The notes under the pieces: generated by a model
Database searches by the model: none
What the model saw: only the letters and a program-made list of their open reading frames with translations
Told to the model about the DNA's origin: nothing
Position numbers and translations under genes: made by a program
NCBI GenBank assembly: GCA_900767005.1
Contig: CAAFXL010000378.1
Coordinates: 1 to 22,836, forward strand
Length of the DNA stretch: 22,836 bases
Source: an uncultured Ruminobacter sp.
Lineage (GTDB): Bacteria > Pseudomonadota > Gammaproteobacteria > Enterobacterales > Succinivibrionaceae
Reading direction: 5' to 3'
Part shown: positions 7,296 to 14,962 of the stretch, piece after piece
Numbering within the stretch: the first letter of the stretch is position 1
Layout: every line of letters starts with the position of its first letter

Positions 7296-7346
7296 TGTTG
7301 TAATCATGATATCAACATTTAATTTACAAGAAGCTGTAAATTAAAT
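7296..7346. promoter_or_regulatory. Two abutting dyad-symmetric sites (possible operators)
   Basis: The first dyad spans 7296-7317: TGTTG and CAACA flank the perfect palindrome ATCATGAT, with only two mismatched base pairs in 22 positions. The second spans 7317-7346: ATTTAATTTACA and TGTAAATTAAAT are perfect 12-base arms around AGAAGC. They share one base. Neither is followed by a T-run, so operator sites are more likely than terminators. They lie about 57 bases upstream of a -35 hexamer. The binding protein is unknown. Confidence 0.4.
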
Positions 7347-7402
7347 TGGGAAAATTTATAAAAAAATCCTTACTTAGTTTCTCATAAGAATAAAACAATT
7401 TG

Positions 7403-7430
7403 TTGACATGCTTATTTACAATTTTATTAT
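7403..7430 (+). promoter_or_regulatory. Strong sigma-70-like promoter upstream of hldD
   Basis: TTGACA (7403-7408) and TATTAT (7425-7430) with a 16-base spacer. It is the best match in this region on the plus strand. Transcription from it would give hldD a leader of about 190 nt, starting near 7437. Confidence 0.6.
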
Positions 7431-7627
7431 CAGAAAATTTCTAGGGTTAATAAATCTGTGATTAATCTTGTGATTAAATTGTTACATCTATATGGATAAT
7501 ATTGGGATATTTTAACTTGTGGTTTATTACAAAAAATCAATAATTTTTGCTTAAATTTCTAACCATAGTTTTTAAAAATGGTAAAATAATATAAATCAAT
7601 TTTTAATATCTTTTATGTAGGTGAATT

Positions 7628-8581
7628 ATGATTATTGTTACTGGTGGTGCTGGTTTTATTGGTAGTAATTTAGTTAAGCTATTAAATGAAAGAGGCAGAA
7701 ATGATGTTATAGTTGTTGATGATTTAGAGGATGGTACAAAGTTTAAGAATATTGTAGATCTTCAGATTTATGATTACCTAGATAAGGATGTTTTCATTGA
7801 AAGAATAAAGAAAGGTGATAAATTTTCAGAATGGGGAACTATTGATGGAATATTCCATGAAGGTGCTTGTTCAGCAACTACTGAATGGAATGGTAAATTT
7901 GTCATGAATGTAAATTATGAATATACCAAGACTCTATTCCACTATTGTATTGAAAGAAAGATTCCATTTATTTATGCTTCATCAGCAGCTACTTATGGTG
8001 CTCGAGTTTCAGACTTTAAAGAAGGTCGTGAATATGAACAACCTTTAAATGTTTATGGTTATTCTAAGTTTTTATTTGATGAATATATGAGAAGATTCTT
8101 ACCTCATATTAAATCACAAGTAGTAGGTCTAAAGTATTTTAACGTTTATGGCCCAAGAGAAAGTCATAAAGGCACTATGGCTAGTGTAGCATTTCATCTA
8201 AATAATCAGATGTTAAGAGGTGAAAATCCAAAACTATTTAAGGGTACTGATGGTTATCCTGACGGCGGTCATATGAGAGACTTTGTTTATGTTGAGGATG
8301 TATGTAAGGTTAATTTATGGTTCTTAGAACATAATGGTCCATCAGGAGTTTATAACTGTGGTACAGGAAGAGCTGAACCATTCTCTAATATTGCTAAAGC
8401 TGTAATTGATTTCCATAAAAGAGGTGAAATTGAATTTATTCCATTCCCAGATCATTTAAAGGGTAGATATCAGTCATATACATGTGCTGATCTAACTAAG
8501 TTAAGATCTGTTGGCTGTGATGTAGAATTTAAAACCGTTGCAGAAGGGGTAAAAGAATACATGAAGTGGTTAAATAAGTGA
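7628..8581 (+). CDS. hldD: ADP-L-glycero-D-manno-heptose-6-epimerase
   Basis: Converts ADP-D-glycero-beta-D-manno-heptose to the L,D form, the donor for the heptosyltransferases encoded nearby. 317 residues, extended SDR family: NAD(P)-binding GGAGFIG (6-12), the catalytic pair Tyr143/Lys147 in NVYGYSK, SSAATYG around 118-124 and ESHKGTMASVAFH with Lys181 at the second catalytic position. AGGTGA six bases upstream sets the ATG. Its TGA overlaps the GTG start of glpG, indicating translational coupling. It is divergent from waaF, a split version of the enterobacterial hldD-waaF-waaC cluster. Confidence 0.97.
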   Translation: MIIVTGGAGFIGSNLVKLLNERGRNDVIVVDDLEDGTKFKNIVDLQIYDYLDKDVFIERIKKGDKFSEWGTIDGIFHEGACSATTEWNGKFVMNVNYEYTKTLFHYCIERKIPFIYASSAATYGARVSDFKEGREYEQPLNVYGYSKFLFDEYMRRFLPHIKSQVVGLKYFNVYGPRESHKGTMASVAFHLNNQMLRGENPKLFKGTDGYPDGGHMRDFVYVEDVCKVNLWFLEHNGPSGVYNCGTGRAEPFSNIAKAVIDFHKRGEIEFIPFPDHLKGRYQSYTCADLTKLRSVGCDVEFKTVAEGVKEYMKWLNK

Positions 8582-9414
8582 TTGTTCTAGTCAAAGCTAA
8601 AGATAAAAATTTTATATTAAGTCTAAGGGACTATTTGCAATTAGAAGGAATCGAATCAGAAATTAAAGAAGAAGATAATCAAAGTTATTTTCTAGTTTTA
8701 GTTAATGATTCAGATTTAAAAAAAGCTTTAGTCTTATTAGATAAATTAAATAAGGATGATGCCTCAAGAGATCATCTAGTAAATTCAGCTTGGACAGCTC
8801 AAAATAGTGAAAATGGCAAAGTTTATCGTGTAGATTTAACTTTGAGTCCTCAGATTCTTCTTAGTTATCCGATAACTTGTGCGGTATTTTTGCTATGTTT
8901 GTTAATTGGTCTTGCTCAAGTTTTTACAGAAAAAACTTTTGATTTATTATCCTTTAATTTACCTTTGATTAAAGAATCTCATGAATATTGGAGATTAATC
9001 ACTCCAGTATTTATGCATGGAGGTTTTATTCATTTAGCCACAAACTTAGTAATGTTTGTGTTTTTTGCTCGAATGATAGAAAAGTTTATTGGATTTAATA
9101 AGCTGTTGTTAATCGTTATTGCTTCAGCAATCCTAGGCAATATTGCTCAATATTGGGCTAATGATTTTCAAGGTAATTTTTATGGATTATCAGGAGTTGT
9201 TAATGCAACAATAGCTTATGGATTTATAATCTCTAAAAAATGTAATCGTATACATATCCCTTCGGGAATTTTTGCGATAACACTGATATTTGTTCCGATT
9301 AATTTAATATTTAATATGGGAATAGCTAATGCTTGTCATATTGTGGGTATTGTGATTGGAATGATTATAGGGTTTTGGGATTACATATTCTATAGCAATA
9401 ATTCTGATGAATAA
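8578..9414 (+). CDS. glpG: GlpG-type rhomboid intramembrane serine protease
   Basis: Cleaves transmembrane substrates within the inner membrane. 278 residues: a soluble N-terminal domain (about 1-90) as in E. coli GlpG, then six or so membrane segments. The catalytic dyad is Ser205 in FYGLSGVV and His254 in ANACHIVG; HGGFIHLATN (147-156) supplies the oxyanion-hole His and Asn. It starts with GTG overlapping the hldD stop. Being joined to hldD rather than to glpE/glpR is unusual compared with E. coli. The next gene, a FliL-like protein, matches the glpG neighbourhood of vibrios as I remember it. Ends at a bidirectional terminator. Confidence 0.93.
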   Translation: MIVLVKAKDKNFILSLRDYLQLEGIESEIKEEDNQSYFLVLVNDSDLKKALVLLDKLNKDDASRDHLVNSAWTAQNSENGKVYRVDLTLSPQILLSYPITCAVFLLCLLIGLAQVFTEKTFDLLSFNLPLIKESHEYWRLITPVFMHGGFIHLATNLVMFVFFARMIEKFIGFNKLLLIVIASAILGNIAQYWANDFQGNFYGLSGVVNATIAYGFIISKKCNRIHIPSGIFAITLIFVPINLIFNMGIANACHIVGIVIGMIIGFWDYIFYSNNSDE

Positions 9415-9420
9415 ATTAAT

Positions 9421-9447
9421 AAACCAAAGTCTTAGACTTTGGTTTTT
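9421..9447. terminator. Bidirectional intrinsic terminator
   Basis: AAACCAAAGTC (9421-9431) and GACTTTGGTTT (9435-9445) form an 11-pair perfect stem with a three-base loop, followed by T on the plus strand; the A-rich left side serves as a T-run for the minus strand. It lies between the convergent ends of glpG and the FliL-like gene. Confidence 0.85.
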
Positions 9448-9453
9448 AACTTT

Positions 9454-9876
9454 TTATTGAATAAAGAAACTTGTAAACATAACGTTTTTAACAATTCTTC
9501 GACCTACGATTTTATCGGTGGTTTCTGTTATTTGATTTTTACATTTCTCTAAAATTTTATCTCGACCTCCAACAGCTGAGGCAGTTGCATAAGTTTCTTC
9601 ACCTAAAATTTTTACAATGAGATTTTTTACTGTAGCTTCATGTTCTTCTAGTAACGGAATATCACGTGAATCACTTAAAACAATTAAGACTTGAACCTTA
9701 ATATAGTTTAGTTTATTACCTGTTGAAGTTAAATTGGTAATAAAAGGTGTTTCAATTTCATAATAACCTGTTTTTGGTGCTTGATTAACAGGTTCTGCTT
9801 CTTTTTCTGGAGCATGAGAAGCTTCGGCTGAAGTTATGCAAAAAATAAAAAATAATATATAAAATAGGGATTTCAT
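9454..9876 (-). CDS. Exported FliL-domain protein (non-flagellar context)
   Basis: 140 residues. The N-terminus (MKSLFYILFFIFCITSAEA) is a signal peptide or single membrane anchor with almost no cytoplasmic part. The rest follows the FliL pattern: GYYEIETPFITNL near 37, an alternating strand around YIKVQVLIVL, an HEATVKNLIVKIL helix and the closing NVMFTSFFIQ. FliL proteins are stator-associated in flagella, but no flagellar gene is nearby. Vibrios and shewanellas carry a similar short FliL-like gene beside glpG, of unclear role. It starts one base after the plsB stop, with a GAAGAG ribosome binding site inside plsB, so it is the second gene of a plsB operon. Confidence 0.75.
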   Translation of the reverse strand: MKSLFYILFFIFCITSAEASHAPEKEAEPVNQAPKTGYYEIETPFITNLTSTGNKLNYIKVQVLIVLSDSRDIPLLEEHEATVKNLIVKILGEETYATASAVGGRDKILEKCKNQITETTDKIVGRRIVKNVMFTSFFIQ

Positions 9877-9877
9877 T

Positions 9878-12298
9878 TTAATACTCTTCTATTTGTTCAA
9901 TGCTTTCTAAAATATTTTTTGGTAATAAAGGTCCAACAGCATTTAGTAATTTTAATAGTTTATTAGGATTCTTTCGTAATTTATTATTATCATTGATAAA
10001 TACATATTGGTGCTTAATAAATGTATCACTCATTACTTTAAATGTGACAGGGTCAAAAAATTCTGGAGAGTTATCAGTGATATCAACTGGTAGTAATTTA
10101 CTCTTTTTAATGCACTGTTCGATAAATGTTTCCTGACTTAGAGTGTAATCCTTACTAGTATTCATTACAGTAAAACCAACAATATATCTAACAAGATTAG
10201 AGTGAATACAATTACTTAAAATCTTTAAAGGTTCATCATCTTTTGGTCCAATGCTATATAAGTTATTATTGATTTGAATATATTCTTCTAGTTGTAAAGC
10301 ATGAAGATAATTGTAGATTGTTTCATCTAAAATTTCTTCTTTGATTGGGCAGAATAATTCATGGCGCAAAAAGTAAAATACGTTTCTTGTGTGGCTTATA
10401 ATTTCATTATAAGTAATTTTGTTATGCACTAATATGATTGTAGTAATTAGTGCGGGTAACGCAAAGAAATGTAAAATATTATTTCTAAAATAACTTAAAT
10501 AGATTATTTGCTGTTCTTGAGGTTTGGCAAATTTTTCTCCATTTTGTTCAATGATATCAAAAGAGTTTAATTCCAAGGCTTGTTTTAATAAGACAATTCC
10601 TGGAACTTCTGGAAGTGTTCCTTGCATACTTAATGGAGCATTTTTTATTAGAAAAATATAGAAATTTAATAATTGTTCTAGTTTATCTAATCTTAATGTA
10701 TGGTTCTTTACTGAAAGTAAGGCAAGAGCACACATATTAAGCCCATTAGGGAAAGCTGCACTATTAAGATGTTTAACGATTTCGTCTGAAAGTTCATTAA
10801 CTGTGTTAAATAGCCATTCAGGTTTATTTTGTCCAGTTGGGTCAAAATCATCATGCCAATTTGGAACATTATCTTTTAAAAATGAAGGGATACTGATGGG
10901 TTCCCCGAAACCTACATAACCTCGACCATAGTATTTTAATCGTTTAAAAATATGAAGTAATTGCCAAGCACTTTCTTTTTGTTTCTTTTCCCCATTTAGC
11001 TCATTCATATAGGAATTAACTTCCATTACTTTTTCATAACCAAGATATACTGGAACAAAAGTAATAGTTTTATCAATTCCTCTTAGTTGGGTTTGAACCG
11101 CCATAGCTACGATACCAGTTCTTGGTGGTAAAGTTTTTCCTGATCTTGATCTACCACCTTCAATATAAAACTCAGTGCTATAGCCTTTCATAAATAAAGA
11201 GCATAGATATTCTTTAAATACTGCAGTGTATAGGGCATCACCTTTAAACTTTCTACGCATATAAAATGCACCACATCTTGGTAAGAACATATTTATTGGG
11301 AAAAAGTTTAAATTGTTACCTGCTGCAATATGGGGAATAACTAATCTTTCATGAAATAACACATACATTAGTAGCATATAATCCATATGGCTACGATGAC
11401 ATGGTATATAAACTATTTCATGACCTGTTCTAATAAGATCTCTTACTTTTTGAGCTCCATGAACTTTTATTCCATGGTAAAGTTTATTCCAAATTAAATG
11501 TAGTATTGTTTCAATAAATCTTAAAAGATGATATGAAGTATTGCTCACAATTTCATTGAGCATGGCATGAGCTTCATGTCTCACAGCTTCAATACTTTGA
11601 TTGTTTTCTAAAGCCTTTTGTTTAATCGCATTTTGGATATTTTCACTATTAAGTAATTCTGCAATATATTCTTTTCGATTAGGTAGTTGTGGACCTATAA
11701 ATTCTTTACGTCTTCTTTCAAAATGAGTTTGAATAATCTTTTTTAATAGCGAAGCATGATTAACATTAGGATTATGCTTTACGATATTTTGAATAGAAAT
11801 AGGTTTTGAAATGATGGTGATATTGTCATAACCTAAAAATAAAATTCTAAAAAATTTTCTGATTGCAGATCTAATTTGAGGTTTTTCTTTATCGCCTATA
11901 TGACCAGGGTTACGCGACCATAATATAGTTATAGGAATAATTTGAAGATCAATATTTTTCTCGACAGAATATTTTATCCAATCATTTATGGTTTGTTCAC
12001 AAGGATAATCCTGATGATTAAAGGAATTAAAAAAATTAACTTTTTTTAGATAAGTAGTTCGTGGTAGTGAAATTCCATCACTGTTAATAGTACTAAATGG
12101 ATTAGGAAATCTTTTTTTTCTAGTTAATTTTTCAAGAGTAAGAAGATCGCTAATAGAGTTTGACTCTAAAATAAAGACAAAAGATGCTTCATTACTTAGA
12201 TTTAATTCTTTGTGTGGATCATAAGGACGTACATGACAAGCTGCAAAGATTTTTACAGGCCAATAAAATAGAATACGTTTTAATAATTGTTGCCACAT
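9878..12298 (-). CDS. plsB: Glycerol-3-phosphate 1-O-acyltransferase
   Basis: First committed step of phospholipid synthesis: acylates sn-glycerol-3-phosphate at the inner membrane using acyl-ACP or acyl-CoA. 806 residues, as in E. coli PlsB. The acyltransferase motifs are in order: HRSHMD (301-306, the HX4D catalytic motif), GAFYMRR (343-349), IEGGRSRSGK (379-388) and VPVYLGYEKVME. No good ribosome binding site is seen upstream of the ATG. It is divergent from fieF across 166 bases. In E. coli ubiC-ubiA lie beside plsB; here the FliL-like gene directly follows and the ubi genes are absent. Confidence 0.97.
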   Translation of the reverse strand: MWQQLLKRILFYWPVKIFAACHVRPYDPHKELNLSNEASFVFILESNSISDLLTLEKLTRKKRFPNPFSTINSDGISLPRTTYLKKVNFFNSFNHQDYPCEQTINDWIKYSVEKNIDLQIIPITILWSRNPGHIGDKEKPQIRSAIRKFFRILFLGYDNITIISKPISIQNIVKHNPNVNHASLLKKIIQTHFERRRKEFIGPQLPNRKEYIAELLNSENIQNAIKQKALENNQSIEAVRHEAHAMLNEIVSNTSYHLLRFIETILHLIWNKLYHGIKVHGAQKVRDLIRTGHEIVYIPCHRSHMDYMLLMYVLFHERLVIPHIAAGNNLNFFPINMFLPRCGAFYMRRKFKGDALYTAVFKEYLCSLFMKGYSTEFYIEGGRSRSGKTLPPRTGIVAMAVQTQLRGIDKTITFVPVYLGYEKVMEVNSYMNELNGEKKQKESAWQLLHIFKRLKYYGRGYVGFGEPISIPSFLKDNVPNWHDDFDPTGQNKPEWLFNTVNELSDEIVKHLNSAAFPNGLNMCALALLSVKNHTLRLDKLEQLLNFYIFLIKNAPLSMQGTLPEVPGIVLLKQALELNSFDIIEQNGEKFAKPQEQQIIYLSYFRNNILHFFALPALITTIILVHNKITYNEIISHTRNVFYFLRHELFCPIKEEILDETIYNYLHALQLEEYIQINNNLYSIGPKDDEPLKILSNCIHSNLVRYIVGFTVMNTSKDYTLSQETFIEQCIKKSKLLPVDITDNSPEFFDPVTFKVMSDTFIKHQYVFINDNNKLRKNPNKLLKLLNAVGPLLPKNILESIEQIEEY

Positions 12299-12464
12299 AA
12301 TTAAGTATTTTTATGATCTAAATTAGTTTTTTATATATTTTAGCAAAGAAAAAATATTATATACGTGATAACTCACTCAACTTAAAAAATAAGATTTTTT
12401 TTCGATTTAATCAATTTAGCTAATTAAATTATGATATTATGATCAAAATCAAAGAGGTGATTTT

Positions 12465-13370
12465 ATGGAAGAAGAAATTGTTAATACTGAAAATGTTGAA
12501 AAGTATGCAAAGTTAGTAAAATCTGCATCTTTACTGTCGGTATTTGTGGCAGCAACATTAATATTTTTGAAGTTATTTGTTCTTATAGTAACAGGTTCAT
12601 CAACTATTCTTGCCTCATTTACCGATTCTGTTACCGATTTATTTGCGTCATTAATTAATTTCTTTGCTATATTATTAGCATTAAAACCTGCTGATTTAGA
12701 TCATCGTTACGGTCATTATAAAATTGAAGCTTTGGCTTCTTTATCCCAATGTGCATTTATATTAGGTTCGTCTTTATTCCTTGTATTCTTTGGTATTTTT
12801 TCAATAATTGAAGACAGAAAGTTAGAAAGCTTAGATGTGGGTATTATTATGATAGTAATTTCCACAATTTTAACTATTATAGTATGTGTATTTCAGACTT
12901 ATGTTATTAAAAAAACTAAAAGTAGCGTTATAAGTGCTGATAGACTTCATTATTTAAGTGACATTTTATTTAATATTATTGTATTAATTTCTTTGGTATT
13001 TTCTTTTTATCATGTTCCATATATAGATGGAATATTTGCAATTTTACTAGGTATTTATATTGCTTATTCTGCTTTAGGTATTGGTAAATCAGCAATTAAC
13101 CAACTTTTAGATAAAGAGCTTGATGAAGTTTATGTTAAAGAGATTGAAAAAATTATAAATGAGACCGATGGGGTTATTGATGTTCATGACCTAAGAACAA
13201 GATCATCAGGTCCTAAGTTTTTTATTCAAGCTCATTTAAATGTGGATAAGAATTTAACTCTAGAAAAAGCACATAAAATCGCAGATATTGTTGAAGAACG
13301 TATTTTAAAAAGATTTTCCAATTCTGATGTAACCCTGCATGTAGAGCCTGCAGATAAAGGAAATATGTAA
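12465..13370 (+). CDS. fieF: Cation diffusion facilitator, FieF/YiiP type metal exporter
   Basis: Proton-driven efflux of Zn2+/Fe2+ and similar ions across the inner membrane. 301 residues with six predicted membrane segments and a C-terminal cytoplasmic domain (about 210-301). The transport site is complete: Asp54 and Asp58 in FTDSVTD, His162 and Asp166 in LHYLSD, as in YiiP. DLDHRYGHYK (77-86) corresponds to the second metal site. AGAGGTGA precedes the ATG. A TATTAT at 12435-12440 could be its -10. Its TAA overlaps the cysE ATG (TAATG), so the two are translationally coupled, although the functions are unrelated. Confidence 0.93.
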   Translation: MEEEIVNTENVEKYAKLVKSASLLSVFVAATLIFLKLFVLIVTGSSTILASFTDSVTDLFASLINFFAILLALKPADLDHRYGHYKIEALASLSQCAFILGSSLFLVFFGIFSIIEDRKLESLDVGIIMIVISTILTIIVCVFQTYVIKKTKSSVISADRLHYLSDILFNIIVLISLVFSFYHVPYIDGIFAILLGIYIAYSALGIGKSAINQLLDKELDEVYVKEIEKIINETDGVIDVHDLRTRSSGPKFFIQAHLNVDKNLTLEKAHKIADIVEERILKRFSNSDVTLHVEPADKGNM

Positions 13371-14146
13371 TGATTGTAGATAGTATATGGAATAAGATTA
13401 GAGAAGAAGCAAAAAACATGAAGGAACGTGAGCCAATGCTTGGTAGTTTCTTCTTGCAGGCAATTTTAAATCAAAAGGATTTTGTTCATTCTTTAAGTTT
13501 TCATTTAGCAAATCGTTTAAGTTCTCCGGTTATGCCATCAATTGTGTTACGAGAAATTTTTATTGATGTGCTTGCAAATGATGATAAGCTAGTAGAATCA
13601 GCAGCTATTGATTTAAAGGCTGTCGTTGACCGAGATCCAGCTGTTATCTTTTATGTTACTCCATTACTATATTTAAAGGGGTATCAAGCAATTGAGGCAT
13701 ATAGAATTGCTCATGTATTATGGGAACAAGATCGTAAAGAATTAGCTTATTTTTTACAAAATCAGATATCGGTTACTTTTGGGGTGGATATTCATCCTGC
13801 TGCTAAGATGGGTAGTGGTATAATGTTTGACCATGCAACTGGTATAGTTATCGGTGAAACTGCAGTTATTGGTGATAATGTCTCAATGCTTCATAATGTA
13901 ACTCTTGGTGGTACTGGTCATGAACAAGGACAAAGACATCCAAAAATTGGATCTGGGGTTATGATTGGGGCAGGTTCTAGTATTTTAGGTAACATTACTG
14001 TTGGTGATGGTGCTAAGATAGGAGCTGGTAGTGTTGTTTTACATGATGTTGAAAGACATACAACTGTTGCAGGAGTTCCTGCAAAAGTTGTAGGTAAATG
14101 TTTAAGTTCTTTACCTCCATCAGAAGAGATGGATCAGTACATTTAG
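13370..14146 (+). CDS. cysE: Serine O-acetyltransferase
   Basis: Makes O-acetylserine from serine and acetyl-CoA, the first step of cysteine synthesis. 258 residues. A helical N-terminal domain (to about 135) precedes left-handed beta-helix hexapeptide repeats (about 136-245). Active-site residues: His155 in DHATGIVIGE and His190 in QRHPKIG; VTLGGTG is the family loop. It ends MDQYI; a terminal Ile is what inserts into the CysK active site in the cysteine synthase complex, so that interaction may be kept. The start overlaps the fieF stop by one base, with AAGGAAAT upstream. Confidence 0.96.
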   Translation: MIVDSIWNKIREEAKNMKEREPMLGSFFLQAILNQKDFVHSLSFHLANRLSSPVMPSIVLREIFIDVLANDDKLVESAAIDLKAVVDRDPAVIFYVTPLLYLKGYQAIEAYRIAHVLWEQDRKELAYFLQNQISVTFGVDIHPAAKMGSGIMFDHATGIVIGETAVIGDNVSMLHNVTLGGTGHEQGQRHPKIGSGVMIGAGSSILGNITVGDGAKIGAGSVVLHDVERHTTVAGVPAKVVGKCLSSLPPSEEMDQYI

Positions 14147-14199
14147 TTGCTTATTTGATTAAAGTTAAATCTTAAATCTAATTAAAAGGAGATTTTATA

Positions 14200-14709
14200 A
14201 TGAGCGTTAATACTTCTTGGATTTGTGATGCATATTATGACATCGTGGATGTTATGGAGCCAATCTTTAAATCATATACTCCAAAAAATAACTTTTTTGG
14301 TAGTGTAGTAACAATTAAGTGTTTTGAAGAAAGAGGCAGCATTTTAGATGTTTTAAGATCTGATGGTGAAGGTAAAGTTCTAGTAATTGATGGTGGTGCA
14401 TCTTTAAGATGTTCAATTGTCGATGAAGCAATTGTTGCACTAGCTGCTCAAAATGGTTGGGAAGGTTTAGTTATTAACGGTGCGGTAAGAGACGTTGATG
14501 AATTACAAAAGTATGATGTTGCAGTTCTCGCTTTAGGCTCACACCCTGTTTTAGCTCCTGATGATAGTAATGGGGTTGATGATGTTCCAGTTCACTTTGG
14601 TGGAATAAGTATCTACGCAGGTGATTATTTATATGCTGATTCTACTGGAGTTGTAATTTCATCTGAACCTTTAGACTTAGCTTTAAATAAGCAAGAAAGT
14701 GATGATTAA
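14200..14709 (+). CDS. rraA: Regulator of RNase E activity RraA
   Basis: Trimeric protein that binds the C-terminal scaffold region of RNase E and the degradosome helicase and dampens RNA decay. 169 residues. Recognisable blocks are VVTIKCFEERG, VLVIDGGASLRCS, NGWEGLVINGAVRDVDEL, VHFGGISIYAGDYLYAD and TGVVISSEPLDLAL, collinear with E. coli RraA. The C-terminal tail KQESDD is slightly longer than in E. coli. AAAAGGAGA (14183-14191) gives a strong ribosome binding site. It lies 53 bases after cysE and faces zapB, the same rraA-zapB pairing as in E. coli. Confidence 0.95.
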   Translation: MSVNTSWICDAYYDIVDVMEPIFKSYTPKNNFFGSVVTIKCFEERGSILDVLRSDGEGKVLVIDGGASLRCSIVDEAIVALAAQNGWEGLVINGAVRDVDELQKYDVAVLALGSHPVLAPDDSNGVDDVPVHFGGISIYAGDYLYADSTGVVISSEPLDLALNKQESDD

Positions 14710-14735
14710 GTAGTTTAATTTTTAAATTTACTTAA
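14706..14735. repeat. Inverted repeat between rraA and zapB
   Basis: TTAAGTA (14706-14712, including the rraA stop) and TACTTAA (14729-14735, inside the zapB 3' end) are perfect seven-base arms around an AT-rich loop. It may act as a weak bidirectional terminator for the two convergent genes, but there is no long T-run. Confidence 0.35.
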
Positions 14736-14951
14736 GATATGCAGAGTTCTCTTGTGGAGATTTTGATAAGCATTTTCTGTATTGTTAAGTTTTTCTTCTA
14801 AGGCATTAATTTTTTTTAATGCCTCATTTAGATTATTTTGACAATCTTTAAGATCTTTAGAGAGTTTCAAATTTTCTTGTTTATAATCTCTTATTTGCTT
14901 TAGTTGCAAATTAAGTTCATCAAAGAATTTATCGATATCTTCGTTATTCAT
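14715..14951 (-). CDS. zapB: Cell-division coiled-coil protein ZapB
   Basis: 78 residues, almost wholly coiled coil (about 8-72) with heptad Leu/Ile spacing and charged residues, like the 81-residue E. coli ZapB that links ZapA/FtsZ to MatP at the division site. Sequence similarity is low, as expected of a coiled coil; the call rests on length, structure and position facing rraA, where zapB lies in E. coli. AAAAGGAG before the ATG is a strong ribosome binding site. It is 11 bases downstream of ftsN, so it probably ends the argS-ftsN-zapB transcript. An unrelated small coiled-coil protein cannot be excluded from sequence alone. Confidence 0.75.
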   Translation of the reverse strand: MNNEDIDKFFDELNLQLKQIRDYKQENLKLSKDLKDCQNNLNEALKKINALEEKLNNTENAYQNLHKRTLHILSKFKN

Positions 14952-14962
14952 AAATTCTCCTT

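Larger units (their letters stand above)
7025..7627. other. Long divergent regulatory region between waaF and hldD
   Basis: 603 bases without a credible gene. It contains two abutting dyads (7296-7346), a near-consensus forward promoter (7403-7430), a tandem repeat of TGTGATTAA with 12-base period (7457-7465, 7469-7477) and two distant copies of AAAATTGTGG (7107-7116, 7225-7234). Only the promoter and ribosome binding sites have an obvious role. The length is exceptional in this compact window. Confidence 0.6.

Noticed and set aside
7288..7344. An 18-codon frame (MKVVVIMISTFN...) upstream of hldD, faintly like the start of a GT2 glycosyltransferase
   Set aside because: It is too short, lacks a ribosome binding site, coincides with the two dyads, and no further homology continues in any frame, so a gene remnant cannot be supported.
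9900..10136. Open frame on the plus strand opposite plsB
   Set aside because: It lies wholly within the well-conserved plsB coding region, antisense, with no ribosome binding site or recognisable domain.
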